From contig JAQFVV010006270.1 in the NCBI GenBank assembly GCA_028023455.1, positions 4,490,834-4,554,833 of the forward strand: DNA of 64,000 nucleotides. Direction: 5' to 3'. Position 1 is the first letter of the stretch; the number at the start of each line of letters is the position of its first letter. This document shows positions 24,530-37,434 of the stretch, one piece after another. The DNA is from Epiperipatus broadwayi. Lineage: Eukaryota > Onychophora > Udeonychophora > Euonychophora > Peripatidae. The position numbers and the translations under genes were made by a program. The notes beneath the pieces are model-generated. The model was not told where the DNA came from and made no database searches. It worked only from the letters and a program-made list of their open reading frames with translations.

Positions 24530-25205
24530 AATTGACTCATTAATGAATCACTAAGGCTAAAACTCTGTATGATCATAATTGTAACTAGAAGAGAACTACA
24601 CTAACTGAACATGATGAAATTTGTTCAAATGAAGAGGGATCCATTTTGGATAATGGAAAATTTTAAAGCTATCATACAAATTCTGATAACTGACCTTAAT
24701 TAATGATCTAAATTGTGTGATATTTGTTAATGATTTTGATACATAAGACAAGAAGGAAAACTACTACACACTTTACGGAGTGTTACTTTTAAGTAACTGA
24801 TGCTGAGATTTTTTTTAGATGATGGGTATCACCTTGAATCATTACATATTTTAATCTGTCTTCAAATGTAAATAATGGTAGGCCTTCATAAATGAAAAAC
24901 TAAACTTAATCTTATGCATTAAATTAAATGCATTCAAACAATATTATCTGTCACTTTATAAACAACGAGGGATTTTCTTAACAATACAGATTCAATTACA
25001 ATCTTACCCACTCTTGAGCGGATAATTGGCATTCACAAATTAATCACTGGGGCTAAAACTCTAAATACTTCTAATTAATAAAAAAGAAAGAATGCTGACT
25101 GATCAAGGGGAACAACTTTGGATGATGGGAAAATTTTAATGCTGTCCTATACTTCCTAATAACTGACACCAATCAATGATCTAATTTCTGTAATTTATAT
25201 TTGCC
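24530..25205. repeat. Direct repeat pair, about 170-190 bp each
   Basis: 24530-24725 and 25030-25205 are diverged direct copies. Both contain GGCTAAAACTCT, a TTTGGAT-ATGG block, AAAATTTTAA-GCT, TAACTGAC and AATGATCTAA. No frame. Confidence 0.5.
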
Positions 25206-26179
25206 TTATTAGTACAAATCAGGTATGAAGGTAATGCAGTTCACTCTAGATGGAGGGCCTACACTAGTGCAAGTGACTCTAATATAATCCTAAAGACAAA
25301 AGAAATATATCGTGTAACTATACATTTTCAAAAAATTTATCTACGTAAATGATAGTTGATGTTTATAAATGAATTTTTCCATGTTTATTACTCTGTACAA
25401 ACTAACTGTTTTCTAGAATAAACGTTTAAAAAAAAAAAAAATTTCTTTCTCCAATAATTTTATATGAAGAGCTAATGGAGAGACTTCATAACAGTAAGCT
25501 ATTTAACAGTTATTCCACCTTTATATAAACTCATATATAATGATGACTACTGAAATTATATGTTAAACTATGTATATCTTATATATTAAACACATATAAA
25601 AATTATAATCATAATTAATAAATAATATGCTAATGAACCACAATGTTATAACTTGACACTATTAATATGTTTGAAGTTACGTCACAAATAAAAATGAAAA
25701 TGAATGGGGTTTTACTGAATACCAACTGTAAACTTAATTATTAGCAATAATAATATTACAATTAGAGTTTTAAATATGAAATATACTGTAACATGATTAT
25801 TAATTCTTATACTTTTCATTTCAGTACATAATTACAACTCATTAAGGTGGGGGGTGGGGGTGCAATTGTTATTATTATTTTTTTTAAAAAATTAATTAAA
25901 ACAAATATTTCTTTGAGTTCAAACAAAGAAAGCTTTATATCTTATTAATAACTTATTACCGTTGGTTTTAATAAATGTTTAATTTTATAAGCAAGAGAAC
26001 TTAAAATATTCATTGTTAAAAAACATACTATTCTGTGTACATTTACATGTAACTCTAAACAAAAAAATTATTAAAGCTTATAAAAAGCTGTGATAATGTA
26101 ATGAATACACAAATGTTAAAACATTCAACAATTAAACAGGTTTGGGTTTGAAATATGAAAATATTTATTTGAAACTAAG
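25206..26179. other. AT-rich DNA, no gene seen
   Basis: Contains a G-rich patch near 25846-25862 (GGGGGGTGGGGG). Nothing else recognised. Confidence 0.5.
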
Positions 26180-26556
26180 GACTTTCGATACCATACAATA
26201 CCATAATCATAGCATAATAAGGGGGGGAAGGTAGTCATCCATAAATAATGTAAGTGTTGAATAAAAAATTGGATCAAAATCAAAATGAATATTTAAAAGT
26301 CGGGAGGGGGGAGAGGTTGGGAGGTTTTGTCAATTGCCAAAGCTGTCCATTCCAGCAATGGAAAAGACTCCAGTGCCCTTCTTTCTAAAGAATGGTGCTT
26401 ATACCCCCCTCACTTCTCATTAGTATGTAAGTTCATCTTTAAATATTCGTTTTGATCTCAATCCAATTTATTATTAAACACTTACTTTATTTATGGATGC
26501 CAACTCCCTCCCCTTTTATTATAACTATGATTATGATGCTATATGGTATCGAAAAT
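26180..26556. mobile_element. MITE-like element, about 110-bp TIRs
   Basis: The ends are inverted: TTTCGATACCATA at the left and its complement TATGGTATCGAAA at the right. Homology extends inward over about 110 bp (ATAATCATAG, CATCCATAAATAA, GTAAGTGTT, AATTGGAT). The centre has a GC-richer spacer with GGAGGGGGGAGAGG. No transposase. Confidence 0.7.
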
Positions 26557-26888
26557 ACTTAGCAAACCTGTTTAGTCGTTAAATGTCGTAACATTTTCTT
26601 ATTACATTTACATGTAACATAAATCTGTTTATGAGTATAAAATATATATATATGGCTATGTGTGCTTATAGATTTCATTTTTAGAATAAATTTTTTTGGT
26701 TCTATAACTGCAGATAACTTCAAATTAAGGCAAATAAAAAAAAATACATAAAAACAAAAACAGGATCGGGAGAGAGCATACTTAAACACAAACAATATTT
26801 TTTTTGTAGTTAGCTTCTTGTGCATCTGATACGTTAAATATTAAACAAAATTCTCAATCTATCCGTTACTCTTTAATCTCTATAATAG

Positions 26889-26961
26889 TTTATATATATA
26901 TATGTAAAAGCGTTGATTGGGAAGCGAACCCGGGCCAACCGCTAGGCCACCAATGCTTGAC
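26889..26961 (-). mobile_element. Minimal tRNA retroposon, copy 3 (internal deletion)
   Basis: It retains GTCAAGCATTGGTGGCC, the T-arm around GGGTTCGCTTCCC and the 3' acceptor strand, but the anticodon arm is deleted. A perfect 14-bp target-site duplication, AATCTCTATAATAG, lies at 26875-26888 and 26962-26975. A third copy of the same 14-mer follows at 26979-26992. Confidence 0.82.
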
Positions 26962-26992
26962 AATCTCTATAATAGGTAATCTCTATAATAGT

Positions 26993-28079
26993 TAATTGAG
27001 TTTTTCTCCCAATTAACATCAATATAAACCCACATTCTTTATTCTGTTTGTCCACAAACTTTTAACATCACCACATCTTAATTTTACCTAATAATAAATT
27101 GTTGATTAATAACATACATATTTTTAAAAAAAAAAACAACAACACTTCTCAGAAACGATATACATAAATACATTCACAAACAGTAATTATGAAAATGTAA
27201 TTGAAATTAATTATTCTATATATAAATTATTGTACACATATAAAATGTTTATACCATAATATTAAAATAATAATAATTTTATTCAAATACATGCCAATAA
27301 TTAATTATTTTATATGGTTTAATTGTTATAAATCCATTTTATTAACTGATTTACAGGAAATTTAAATGGATGAATAGGATTAGTTGATTATAATTCGGTA
27401 AACATCCATCTCAGTGGAACACTAATACTTAAATTATACAGGTACCGAAAAAGTTTGGCAAAATAATATTAGTGTTTAATATTTTTTGAATTTTTGTGCT
27501 CTAGTTGTCACATTTTATACGTATACAATAATTTACATTATTCGACATATAGAGTTACTGTGTTATTTATTCTATATATGCAATATTTCCCCATATATTA
27601 TATTAAAGCAATTTAAATGACAATGGATTCTTGATTTTGGAGATTCGAATAAAATATTTCCACTAAAATATTTTATCTATAGTATTTAAATTTTACTTGA
27701 TAACTTTCTCATATATATGCTAGGATATAATTATACTAAGCAAATATTTCCATTATTTTAGGCATATATTGATTAAAAAAGTATCTAATTCTAAAACAAA
27801 GTTTAGCTTAACATATAGTGTTAAATACTTTTTTTTTTCCAAATTTTGTATATTCCAAATATCCCATCTGACTTGCTACATTTTACTTTGACACAAATCA
27901 GAGGGCAAAAAAAATTCAAATTTAAAAAAAATATATATTAACCATATCTCATTAAAACAGTTCATATGAATATTTTAATATTAGGTATAAAATAGTAAAA
28001 TATTATGAATTATTAAATAAAAGTAAATTAAAAATAATTCTTCATGATATTAAATAAGAAATACTAAAAGATAATAACT
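26993..28079. other. AT-rich DNA, no gene seen
   Basis: No gene or repeat family recognised. Confidence 0.5.
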
Positions 28080-28480
28080 TTAATCAGAAGGGGATTATAT
28101 CCTATATCCATGTAATGTTATGTTGTTTTAATATCTCAACAATGTTTTGTTGATTATGAAAAATACCCTCAAACCAAAGCACAAATAGAGACTTTGAAAA
28201 GATAAGGATGGCCATTTTATCTTTGTACCTAAATTCACTTATATAGGCCAATCTAAAACATCTTGAAATAAGAGTGTGAAGGTCTTCCATTAATCACTTT
28301 ACATCCATTAACTTCATTCTATCTATTAATTATCATGAAATATTCCAAACGAAATATGTAAAGTCTCCATTTTGTGCTTTGGTTTAAGAGTATCCTTCAT
28401 ATTCAACAAAATATTGTTGAGCTATTAAAACAACATTACAGCGGATATGTATAGAATGTAATTATTTTCTGATTAAAATT
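28080..28480. mobile_element. MITE-like element, about 120-bp TIRs
   Basis: The ends TTTAATCAGAA and TTCTGATTAAAA are inverted. The arms share GTTGTTTTAATA-CTCAACAA, AACCAAAGCACAAA and GAGACTTT. The spacer is about 150 bp and non-coding. Confidence 0.7.
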
Positions 28481-28834
28481 ACATATGAATACTGAGCTAG
28501 TAAATTAAAGAGAGTTAAAAGATAAGTAAAAAGAAAGTAAAATTAAATTCTTCTGGACTTAACTCATAAAACATTACAATGAAATTGAAAAAGTAATTGT
28601 CCCAGTGACAAAATTAAAGAAATGAACTACATTATATAATCAAAAAAGAAAATGACTCGAAGTTTTATACAATGCATGCTTATCAATTGATGATGATGGT
28701 ACAAATAAAAAATAATAATAAAAGTTGAATAGGCATTATAAAATATAACATAGGTAATAAATATAGTTTTACTTCTGAATATTATGTAAAGAAAACACTT
28801 ATTTATAAGTAAGTTTTAGTGGAGAAGATATAAA

Positions 28835-29125
28835 TTAAATATTAATATCGATAGGCTTAACGTTTTCAAGGATCCATGCCTCATAATCATAGCCATCATA
28901 AAAAATGCATAATAAAATATATGCAAAGATATTTAAATAAGCCAGTGTTACATAGCCCATTTCTTTTGAGATCTCGAAGCAAGTATCTTTTCTATTGATA
29001 GCATGGATGTTTCCATTAATGTAGAATGCTTCTTTTATTTTCCTCTTATGATTGTTTGATTCTGAACATAAGATTATGGTATTGGCAGGTGTGAAGTTGT
29101 GCCTGGATTGCTTGACATGCTCCAA
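28835..29125 (-). pseudogene. Penelope-like GIY-YIG C-terminal half
   Basis: The minus-strand frame reads LEHVKQSRHNF, IILCSESNNHKRKIKEAFYI, then AINRKDTCFEISKEMG. The order EH, ILC.E.N, KRKIKEAFYI, INR..TC..ISK matches the second half of the domain at 61605-61960 and 47260-47650. The GIY half is missing upstream, so this copy is truncated inside the domain. In the family the Glu in KEA is the catalytic metal-binding residue, and it is present here. Downstream TATGATTATGAGGCATGG also matches the 3' region of the other copies. It cannot be functional alone. Confidence 0.65.
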
Positions 29126-29857
29126 AAATACAGAGAATGTATAACATAGGTAAATAAATCTAAAGATACATCATTCATAACTCAAAGCATTATAAAAGAA
29201 AAGGATAGGTAGAAAAATAAGCATCCTTGTAATGTTTAAACTATTTTCCAAACTAAATAATAGATATCACATCAGTTTGATAATTTTCTACACTCATTCA
29301 GACTGAAATTATAAATTCACATTGGTACATCATGATCGTCTAAGTAAATATGTAACATTTATGACCATTGTAAATTAAACTTGTTGATCATCACGAGTAT
29401 TTTTTCCATCTAATAATGGCAAAAATTTTTGCAATACAATACAATAATACAAAAAATTAGACATAGCTAGATTTAAAAATTGTTCATGGCAATTCTCAAT
29501 ATAATCAGACTCATGATAATGTGGGAGGATGTATATTAGTGAGATCAACCACACCAGTGAAAGGCAATTGAAAAGCACAAACTGAAGATTAGAAGGCAAA
29601 AAAAAGATCCAAAGTAACAAACCATGTATGTACCAATGAATGTATGTCCAATTGGGAAAATACAAAAATATTGGAGACAAAAAGTACAAGAAGACAAAGA
29701 AACTGCTCACATGACAATGGAAAATAACCCCATAAGTCAGCCTAGTATGACAATACATACTGTCTGAAAACCACTAATTAACTTTGCTCTTAGAAAAAAA
29801 TGGAAGAATCAGGGGGAACCTCATAGATAGGTAAATAAAATTTCTACTGATTATTCC
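29126..29857. other. AT-rich DNA with an unassigned open frame
   Basis: A minus-strand open frame at 29375-29758 is F/L/Y-rich without motif and is probably the shadow of an old repeat. The plus strand shows short protein-like pieces (THDNVGGCILVRSTTP) but I cannot place them in a family. Confidence 0.4.
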
Positions 29858-30140
29858 CTTTGGCAGAATAGCTTAGCTGGTTAGATTTTTATCTTAAATT
29901 CATTATTCATAAATCGAAAAGTCCAATTTCGATTCCCATGCTAATACGGCCACTGGTCATGTCCGAAACATCAGAAGAAGTGAGGAGAATAATACCAACC
30001 AAAACATTGTGAGTGTACAAATTTGTGTGCCACTACTACCAGTTGAATGTATTTGCAGAGTTTAAATAAAGTTTAATTTTTTTCCAAAGATGTTCAATAT
30101 TTAATATCAGATGACGGAAATAGTTTAACAAATAATTAAT
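29858..30140 (+). mobile_element. tRNA-derived SINE, apparently full length
   Basis: The head carries a pol III A-box-like TAGCTTAGCTGGTTAGA and a B-box-like ATTTCGATTCCC. The body follows with CCACTGGTCATGTCC, CATCAGAAGAAGTGAGGAG and CAAAACATTGTG. The tail has CAGTTGAATGTATTTG and GATGTTCAATA. The same order of body and tail blocks occurs in the rearranged SINE at 13391-13904, which defines one family with two members in the window. Flanking duplications were not identified. Confidence 0.72.
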
Positions 30141-30399
30141 AGTAACAGTTATTCTCTCATTTGATTTACATTATTCTGCTTTTGAATTTTTTTTTTTTTT
30201 TCATATTTTAATGTGTATAATTTTTTAACTAAACCATATGGCAGCTATGCGAATATGTTATTTATTAATATTATTAAGGATGTAAGTATAAGTGAATATT
30301 TAGAATCAAGTACTATGGACTAAACTGACATTCTACAAAATATAGGGATTTTATATATTTACTTCTAAATTAAAATTATTTTATAGACTAATTAAAAAC

Positions 30400-31320
30400 A
30401 TTTGATTTTTTTTAAGGTTGATGTAAATTTAGATAATGAATCTGATTATAAGATATTTGTGCACCTTTTTTGTCATGTGATTCCATAAGTAAAATTGTAT
30501 GAAAATATAATTATTGCTTAAAATTATTTTCAAATATTTTCAAAATTGCATTTTTACTTTTTTAATCACATAATTACAGTTTTTATAACTCTGAAAAAAA
30601 TTTTTTATTACCAAAAAGGCTTGATAAATTAGCAAACTTAAATTTAAACTAGCAATCAGCCTTTGCACTGTCATTATTTTTTAACATTTGTATTCAATGT
30701 TATAATCTTTTGGCATATAGTATTATTCGTATTTTAAATCTATCAATTTTACGTTTATTGAACATGTGGGTTTTAATATTTTTTTCAATTTTTTCTTTTA
30801 CTTTTCCTGTTTAAGTACTCTAAATTCATATGCTTTATTTCATATGGGCATATCCTTTTGATTGTCATGAGTAGTTGATCTAATAAACTAGTAAACTGAA
30901 ATTTGATTTTTTAAAGAATGATGTAAATTTAGATAATGAATCTGCCTTTAAAATGTCTAAGTGCCTTTTTTTAGTCACATGATTCCATAAGTATAACTGT
31001 ATGAAAATATAATTATTGCTTTAAAAAACTGGCAAACTTAAATTTGATTTTTAAAATTGTGAATTTTGTGTTTTAATTTTTTAATCATGTGATTACATTT
31101 CTTATAACTATGAAAATTATTTTTTAAAATTTTTTTTTAAGAAAATGGCAATTTTGTAATATTGATGAAAAAGTCTGATCAAACCAAGTTTTTATTTTTT
31201 AATTTTTGATGAAAATTGCAAATTTTGTGTTTTAATATTTTAATCACATGATTTGCTTTTTTATATTTTTAATGAAAATGGCAATTTTGTAATGAATGGT
31301 CGGATCACAACATATTTTAA
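30400..31320. repeat. Degenerate direct repeats with CACATGATT palindromes
   Basis: A unit of about 130 bp at 30400-30530 returns at 30900-31030 (GATGTAAATTTAGATAATGA, GATTCCATAAGTA, TATGAAAATATAATTATTGC). Around them are at least five versions of a near-palindrome AATCACATGATT (near 30472, 30563, 30973, 31082, 31242). ATGGCAATTTTGTAAT also recurs. No coding potential. Confidence 0.6.
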
Positions 31321-31949
31321 TTTTTAAAATAAATAACGTGATTAAACTAATTTAATTGAGATTTACTTTATGATTGTGATTTCCTTGATATCTATTTATA
31401 ATTTACTTGAATAATTCATTTGCATTAAAAAAAAAAATAACCTGAAAGTGTTTTATCAGTTTTTTAAATAAATATTTAAAAATAAAAAACAAATTTACAA
31501 GGGAATCAAAAAAAAAATAGACACAAGAAAACATTTTTTTTTTTTAATTAAATGTAAAATCTGATAAAGAAAAACTATTACAATATATGTCATCATATAT
31601 GGCACTCTAAGAATTAAAAATGACTATGGGAAAATTGTAAAATTTATTTACAAATTTTACTTTTTTTTATTTTTAAATAACAGTGCTCAGAGATGAAAAA
31701 ATGGCTGCTGTATATCTTAAATTTGCGAATTTTAATAATTTTTTTTTGTATGTTTATTTATATTCTTTGTTTGATTGTTTATATTTTACCTTGGATAATA
31801 TATAATTGTAAGACTCGCAATTAGATATAGCATAGTTCATACAAACTTGTTACATTTACTTTTCATATGATATAAACAATTGTCTGGTATAAATAAACTT
31901 ATGTATATAAATATTATATATAAATGAAATAAATCTCGGTATTTATCCT
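31321..31949. other. AT-rich DNA, no gene seen
   Basis: Poly-A and poly-T runs only. Confidence 0.5.
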
Positions 31950-33004
31950 TTAGCTGTATGCACCACTTGATGGCATTATTTATGTGCAAAATCACCTAAA
32001 AATGCTATTTATGCGGCCCAAGTTATGGCCTATAGAACAGTTCTGTTCGTATTAGCCTTAGTGGGCCTATACTGCATTTCACACAAATATTACAGCCCGC
32101 TGGTGTGCTTCACAACACTATGCAAATGCGCACATTTCACATATCACTACTGTATCATGTGAGGGTGTATGGAATTCAACTGATCGTAACTCTTGTAATC
32201 TGTATTCGAAGTAATGATCTTACACCCTACCTGACATAGTATTACGTACTAATAATTGTGAGCCCATCGCTGTACTTCCCTACACAGCTTGGAAGGTGGG
32301 AAAAAATGCATAAGGATAGGGAAAAGCACAATTTGACAGAATTCACACAAAAAGGCATGTTTGCACAAGAACAGCTATGAGACAAATGAAATGGCTGAGG
32401 TTGCTCATTCTTTTGTAGATCGTAAGCTTGTTTTGATCAGACTAGTGCATCTTTTGGACGATCTGAAGGATCGTCAAAAACATCAGTCTCTGGCCCTGCA
32501 CAATACAGCGCTATGCACTGACATTTATAATGTAATTTAAAAGTGTAATTATTTCATTTCAGAAAAAGGGTAATTCTTACATTTTTTAAAATAATGTTGG
32601 TTTGTAAATTCCAGTCTGTAAAGCCTCACTGTCGTAGCTTCTTTGGAAAGTTGTAAAAAGATTTTTTTTTAATTCCCCCTCCCCCCATTTCACTTGAAAT
32701 CTGTTTGTGTTTTGATTAATAAAAAAATAAATCAGTTTTCATTTCTGTTTTTGTGCTTATATATATGTGTGTGTGTGTGTATTATGAAGAAAAAATGTTT
32801 TAAAAAGGTAAAATAATGTTAAGATAAAAATAATTTAAAAAAAAGTAATAAAAATTAGAAAAAAAGGTGCCTCGTTAAGACAAAAAATAATTACAAAAAA
32901 ATAATAACATTAAGAAATAAAAAAAAAAAGATGGTCCGGTAACATTGCATTTTATGTGATTTTGCAAATAAACAATGCCATCAAGCAGTGTGCATAGCTA
33001 AATG
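31950..33004. mobile_element. TIR element, about 1 kb
   Basis: The terminal inverted repeats are about 55 bp. The left end has TTTAGCTGTATGCACC, CTTGATGGCATT and TGCAAAATCAC; the right end is the complement of TTTAGCTATGCACAC, CTTGATGGCATT and TGCAAAATCAC. Inside, 32393-32539 (plus) encodes a short protein-like stretch AEVAHSFVDRKLVLIRLVHL that ends at a stop and may be a remnant of a transposase, family unknown. The left end is related to the insert at 57930-58165. Non-autonomous. Confidence 0.65.
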
Positions 33005-34880
33005 TCTTTATAGATTTTATACATTAAACTCATGTAATGTCCTTATATGTACATATATTTTTATAGCTTAAAAATAAGACATTAACAAACACAAATAATT
33101 TTTTTAAAATGTAAGTGCTATTACATGCAAACACAGATGTAATCAAATCAAATATACTTAAAATTAACTAGGACTGGAAAAACAAATGCGGATGGATACA
33201 AGAGAAGAATAATTATGAGTGGAAAAAAAATGTGAACAGTTTGTAATAATGTAAACAAAACTAATTCCGAAACAGGTCAAAAATAATGGCTATCATATTT
33301 AAGGATTTGTATAAATATAAAAAGAAAAAATATTTTCATTTACACATATAAGCAAACTGACATAAAAATAACTCCCTATCCTTCAATGTCTACAAGCCAC
33401 TAATTCTAATAGAGATTCTGATCATGATTTCCCCATACAACAAAATAATGGTTAAAAGACAACATCATATATAAAATTTGTCTTACTTAACTGTAAGCAA
33501 TATACTTGTAGGCTATTTATAAGCCAGTGATATATTAAGTACACAGTATGTACATATAAATCTTTAAATAGATCTCATTTTAATAAACACTTTTTGATTT
33601 ATAATATATTTAAAAATATAAAACACTTATGATATAATCTGATCTGTACAAAATATCTACCTAAAAAAGAAAAAAGCAAAATGAATCATTCTAAAATTAT
33701 AACAAAATACCAATCCCTTAAATCATTAATAAATCACAATATTAAAATCATGGATCATTACTTCTTTGTCCCTGACAGCTTTCATGCCATCACGTCTTCA
33801 GTGAAACACATTTTCACAAGGAAGACATAAATCATGCCACAAAAGAATAAATCATAACACAAATGGATATTTTACAACCAACTATCATTGAAAATTAATC
33901 CTGAACAACAAATTTCAAAACTGTAAATAATAAAATATACAATAGCTTAAAGCTATTAAGAATAAATAACATGGAGCAGAAAAAAAGTATTAATGATTAA
34001 GTTCATTAAACAAAGACAAAAAAATAAATAAAGAGTGACCAGTTTTTCTGAAATATAAAACGAAATATATATATGTGTGTGTGTTTTAAAATATTATTTC
34101 TGTACATAAATTTTTATTTACCCACATTAAAAAAGAAATAAAAAAAATTAAATAATTTTAACAAATATTATAATAACTTAATGTTCATCCACCTTTCCAA
34201 AGTTTAAAAAAGTTCTGTTTTCTCGCAGTAATAAATACACATTATATTTATAGATTTAATTAATATTATTTTCATGTATTATCTAGGAAGTATTTTATAG
34301 AAAAATTTATTTAATGGTGGTACTTTTGATATTCAATATTATAAAAGATAAATCACATAAACAAAAAATACAGTAGAATAAACAACAGGAAAAAACTAAA
34401 CAAAGCAGGAAAAAAAACAGCCAATTAATAGATTAAGATAATCTTGACATCATATTGACAAAAGGATCAATATGATTCAGAGTATATATAAATTCCTAGA
34501 ATTACAAAAATAATCGAAAATGTACCTAAAATTCCTTAATAAAAAAAAAATTCCACAAAACTTCACAATTGAATTAGTGAATAGTAATATTCAAAGAACA
34601 AAATTAATGACATAAACTATTACTAACTAAAATAATAGCAAAAACCTAACAAAATGGAATAAATTTAAATAGTTGAGCAATAATCATAATGCCAAAATTA
34701 AAAGTAGCAAAAATAGCACTAATGTAAAAATAAATTAAGAGAATACCAAAGAGAATACATTTCTTATTATTAGAAAATATAATAACTATTGAAGCTTAAC
34801 CCTATGCTGAATTTGAATCTGATCTAAAAACCCAATTCCAGTAAATAAAAAATTAAGCGGTTACAGGCTTAAACCTGCAT
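33005..34880. other. AT-rich DNA, no gene seen
   Basis: Adenine-rich on the plus strand over long stretches. No gene or element recognised. Confidence 0.5.
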
Positions 34881-35160
34881 TTATATATGTAATATATGTG
34901 GGATTCGAACTCAGACTTTAATAAATCTTTCATGAAACGTTATTAAGAATCCATCTCCCCTTGCAAAATTAAATGAATTTTAAAAATACCTAATTTTTCA
35001 ATCCCATCAAAATGGAGATATATGTAGGGTTTGCCAATGTGCATCTGGATTTTTCAAAGATCTTTAGATCAGATCCAGAACAATTACACATAATGAAGCA
35101 GTCGGATCTGAGTTCGATCCTAGCTTCATGTTATTTACCCTAATACTAACCTTAAATTTC
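34881..35160. repeat. tRNA-like SINE fragments
   Basis: The minus strand has GTCTGAGTTCGAATCCC near 34900-34917. The plus strand has ATCTGAGTTCGATCCTAGC near 35106-35124. Both look like pol III B boxes. The first matches the tail of the hammerhead repeats at 12.05 and 60.5-61.5 kb. No complete element can be outlined. Confidence 0.45.
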
Positions 35161-35639
35161 TGATGCAATGGGGCTTTATACGTTCAATCCACGCTAATTT
35201 CCATAATGAATAACTTATTTCAAATGCGTAGCAAAATTAATTAGTTTAGTTTAAAATTGATCAATTCTCTAAATAAATTCATGATAAAATATTCATGAAT
35301 TTATATATATTAAATTGCGTGGATTGTGCGTATATATATTTGTAAATATTAAATATATATAATTGTTCGAAAGTTTCATTGCGTCGAGAATACTTGTTTT
35401 TTTCACCTTTAAATAATTTGTAAAGTTTCGGTGATTAAAAGCTACATTCCTTCGATAAGCTTTAAAATTCTTAAAAACAATAGTAAAGCTTTATGAATTG
35501 GAAAAAGATAAGGATTCATTTTTCTAATTAAATCATTTTCAGATTTTAAGAATTCATTTTCAATTAGAGAAGGAATTCAAGCTAATTAGTTTGAAAGCCT
35601 TATCGAGGGAATGTATTTGAAAACAACTAATTATAAAAA

Positions 35640-37434
35640 AAAACACATTGATAATAAAATGAGCGCTAGCCGGAGGCATCAGTGAACGGTATATACAGCC
35701 CTGAAAAGTCAGGAAAAAGGCTAGTCTTTGTTGTAAAGTAGTACCGTGAACTCTGTGCGTGTTAAATTGTATTCATCATGATAGAGGGCTAGAACATCAG
35801 GAATCTGGCTACGGTTCCATGAAGTCCCTAGAAATCTTCAATGGTGCTGCTGAATCTTTCCGGACCGATCAGACTGCTAATGTCATGAAAAGCTACTAAA
35901 AATGCTGTTCCAATAATCAACCAAATGGTGCCTACATTTCATCGACTTGGATGTGTAACTTAAGAACCTAGCACGGAAGGGTAATATATTTCTCATGAAC
36001 TCTAAACTCTCTGGCCAGTTCGAACTTTATTTTACACTCCTTTTTAAGAGCTCTTTATTCTCTAATGTAAAAATCTTTCTAACACCTTTTATTTACGCTG
36101 TTGTAAATCTATATCTTAATTCTTTAATCTCTAGTCTTTAAACTTTTCTCTTCTTACTTGGCGGTTCAGTTAATATATATATTTGTGTGCTTTATTAATG
36201 TTCGTTTATTTAAAATTATATGCCAATAATCTCTCGACTCGATGAGCTCCTTTGTTCTATTTGCCTCACGCAAATAATATATTAATTTTAAATAGTAATT
36301 CTCGCCCATTAGAACTAAATTTATAAGTTCTATCAATCATCGAGTCGAAAGAAATATTACATGTTTACTATTTTTATAACTGGCTAATAATCAATTATTA
36401 GCTCCGTTTTTACCTATGTCCCCAGCTCCTATCTAATACACAAAGGTTTATATATTCACAAAATGTTAAAATATTATTTTCTCGTTCCACTAATATTTAT
36501 TAACTCAAATATAATGTTAAATGTTTTATTGCAAAAGGGCCGATAAAGGGTTAAATAGATTCTAATTCAACTTTTGTTATTTGTATTAAGATTCAGTAAG
36601 AGCACGATGATTAGGGCATAATTAATATAACTTACAAATACTTTCAAATAGTTTGTTAAAAGCTCGTTTGACTTTAATTAATTGATCAAGTTATCACGTC
36701 AAGCATTCTACTGGGTTTTATTTTTCAACGATGACCATCAAGTCATCATCGAACGTTGCTGACGCAGGGCAATCTTCCGCTCCGTTAGGCTGGTCGGTGA
36801 TCATATTCTCTTATTTAAATTTCTCAAGGAAGAAAGTACCTCCTTTCGTATGCATTAGTCAAAGGGTGTAAGACTTGTTAGATGCAAGCCACCATAGGAC
36901 TTCAATCATCGACTAGCGATCATATTTCAATTTTACACTCTGCCTCGTAAGCCGCCAGTACCGTTGCACCTCTGTTCCGGTAAAACCCGCTCCATGCTCG
37001 TAATTCGTGATGAAGTGATTTAAATTAAAGTCGAACAAATTCTCAAATATATTATTAATTAAATCTGTTTTCACATCAAGATTAAAGTTATGCCCTAAAA
37101 TACGTATCTTGCTCTTCGTGAATAGATTTTCGAATGTGAAAATAAATATCACATTCCATCGTAATCAAATTAGAGCAATCATTTCCTTCGTTAATGAATA
37201 CCTTTATCAGCCTTTATATTTCTTGTTGGGGGCATAGGCAGAGACTTTCAATTTACGTAATACTTGTTGGCATATGATAAGGACCGCCACTCTTATTATA
37301 ATTGTAAGATATCTTAAAGACTAGAGGTAATTAATGCATTCTTTATTTTATGAAACAAAACAAATTATTTTTATTAAATATTTTCTAACATAATTGGTTT
37401 TCTTAGTTCATTATTCTTTTTATAATTATTTAAA
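35640..37434. other. Segment of higher GC and CpG, origin unknown
   Basis: This stretch stands out from the surroundings by more G/C, more CpG and less low-complexity sequence. I see no known domain. A minus-strand frame at 36913-37152 contains FITNYEHGAGFTGTEVQRYW and could be coding. A short minus-strand frame near 36719-36805 begins MITDQPNGAEDCPASATFD and is acidic. Possibilities are an internal part of an LTR element, a host exon or promoter region, or DNA with another history. A TATATA-type box occurs near 35691. Confidence 0.4.

Noticed and set aside
29375-29758. 127-codon open frame on the minus strand
   Set aside because: F/L/Y-rich low-complexity translation without a motif.
30400-31320. 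CRISPR array
   Set aside because: Repeats are degenerate, spacing is irregular and the context is eukaryotic.
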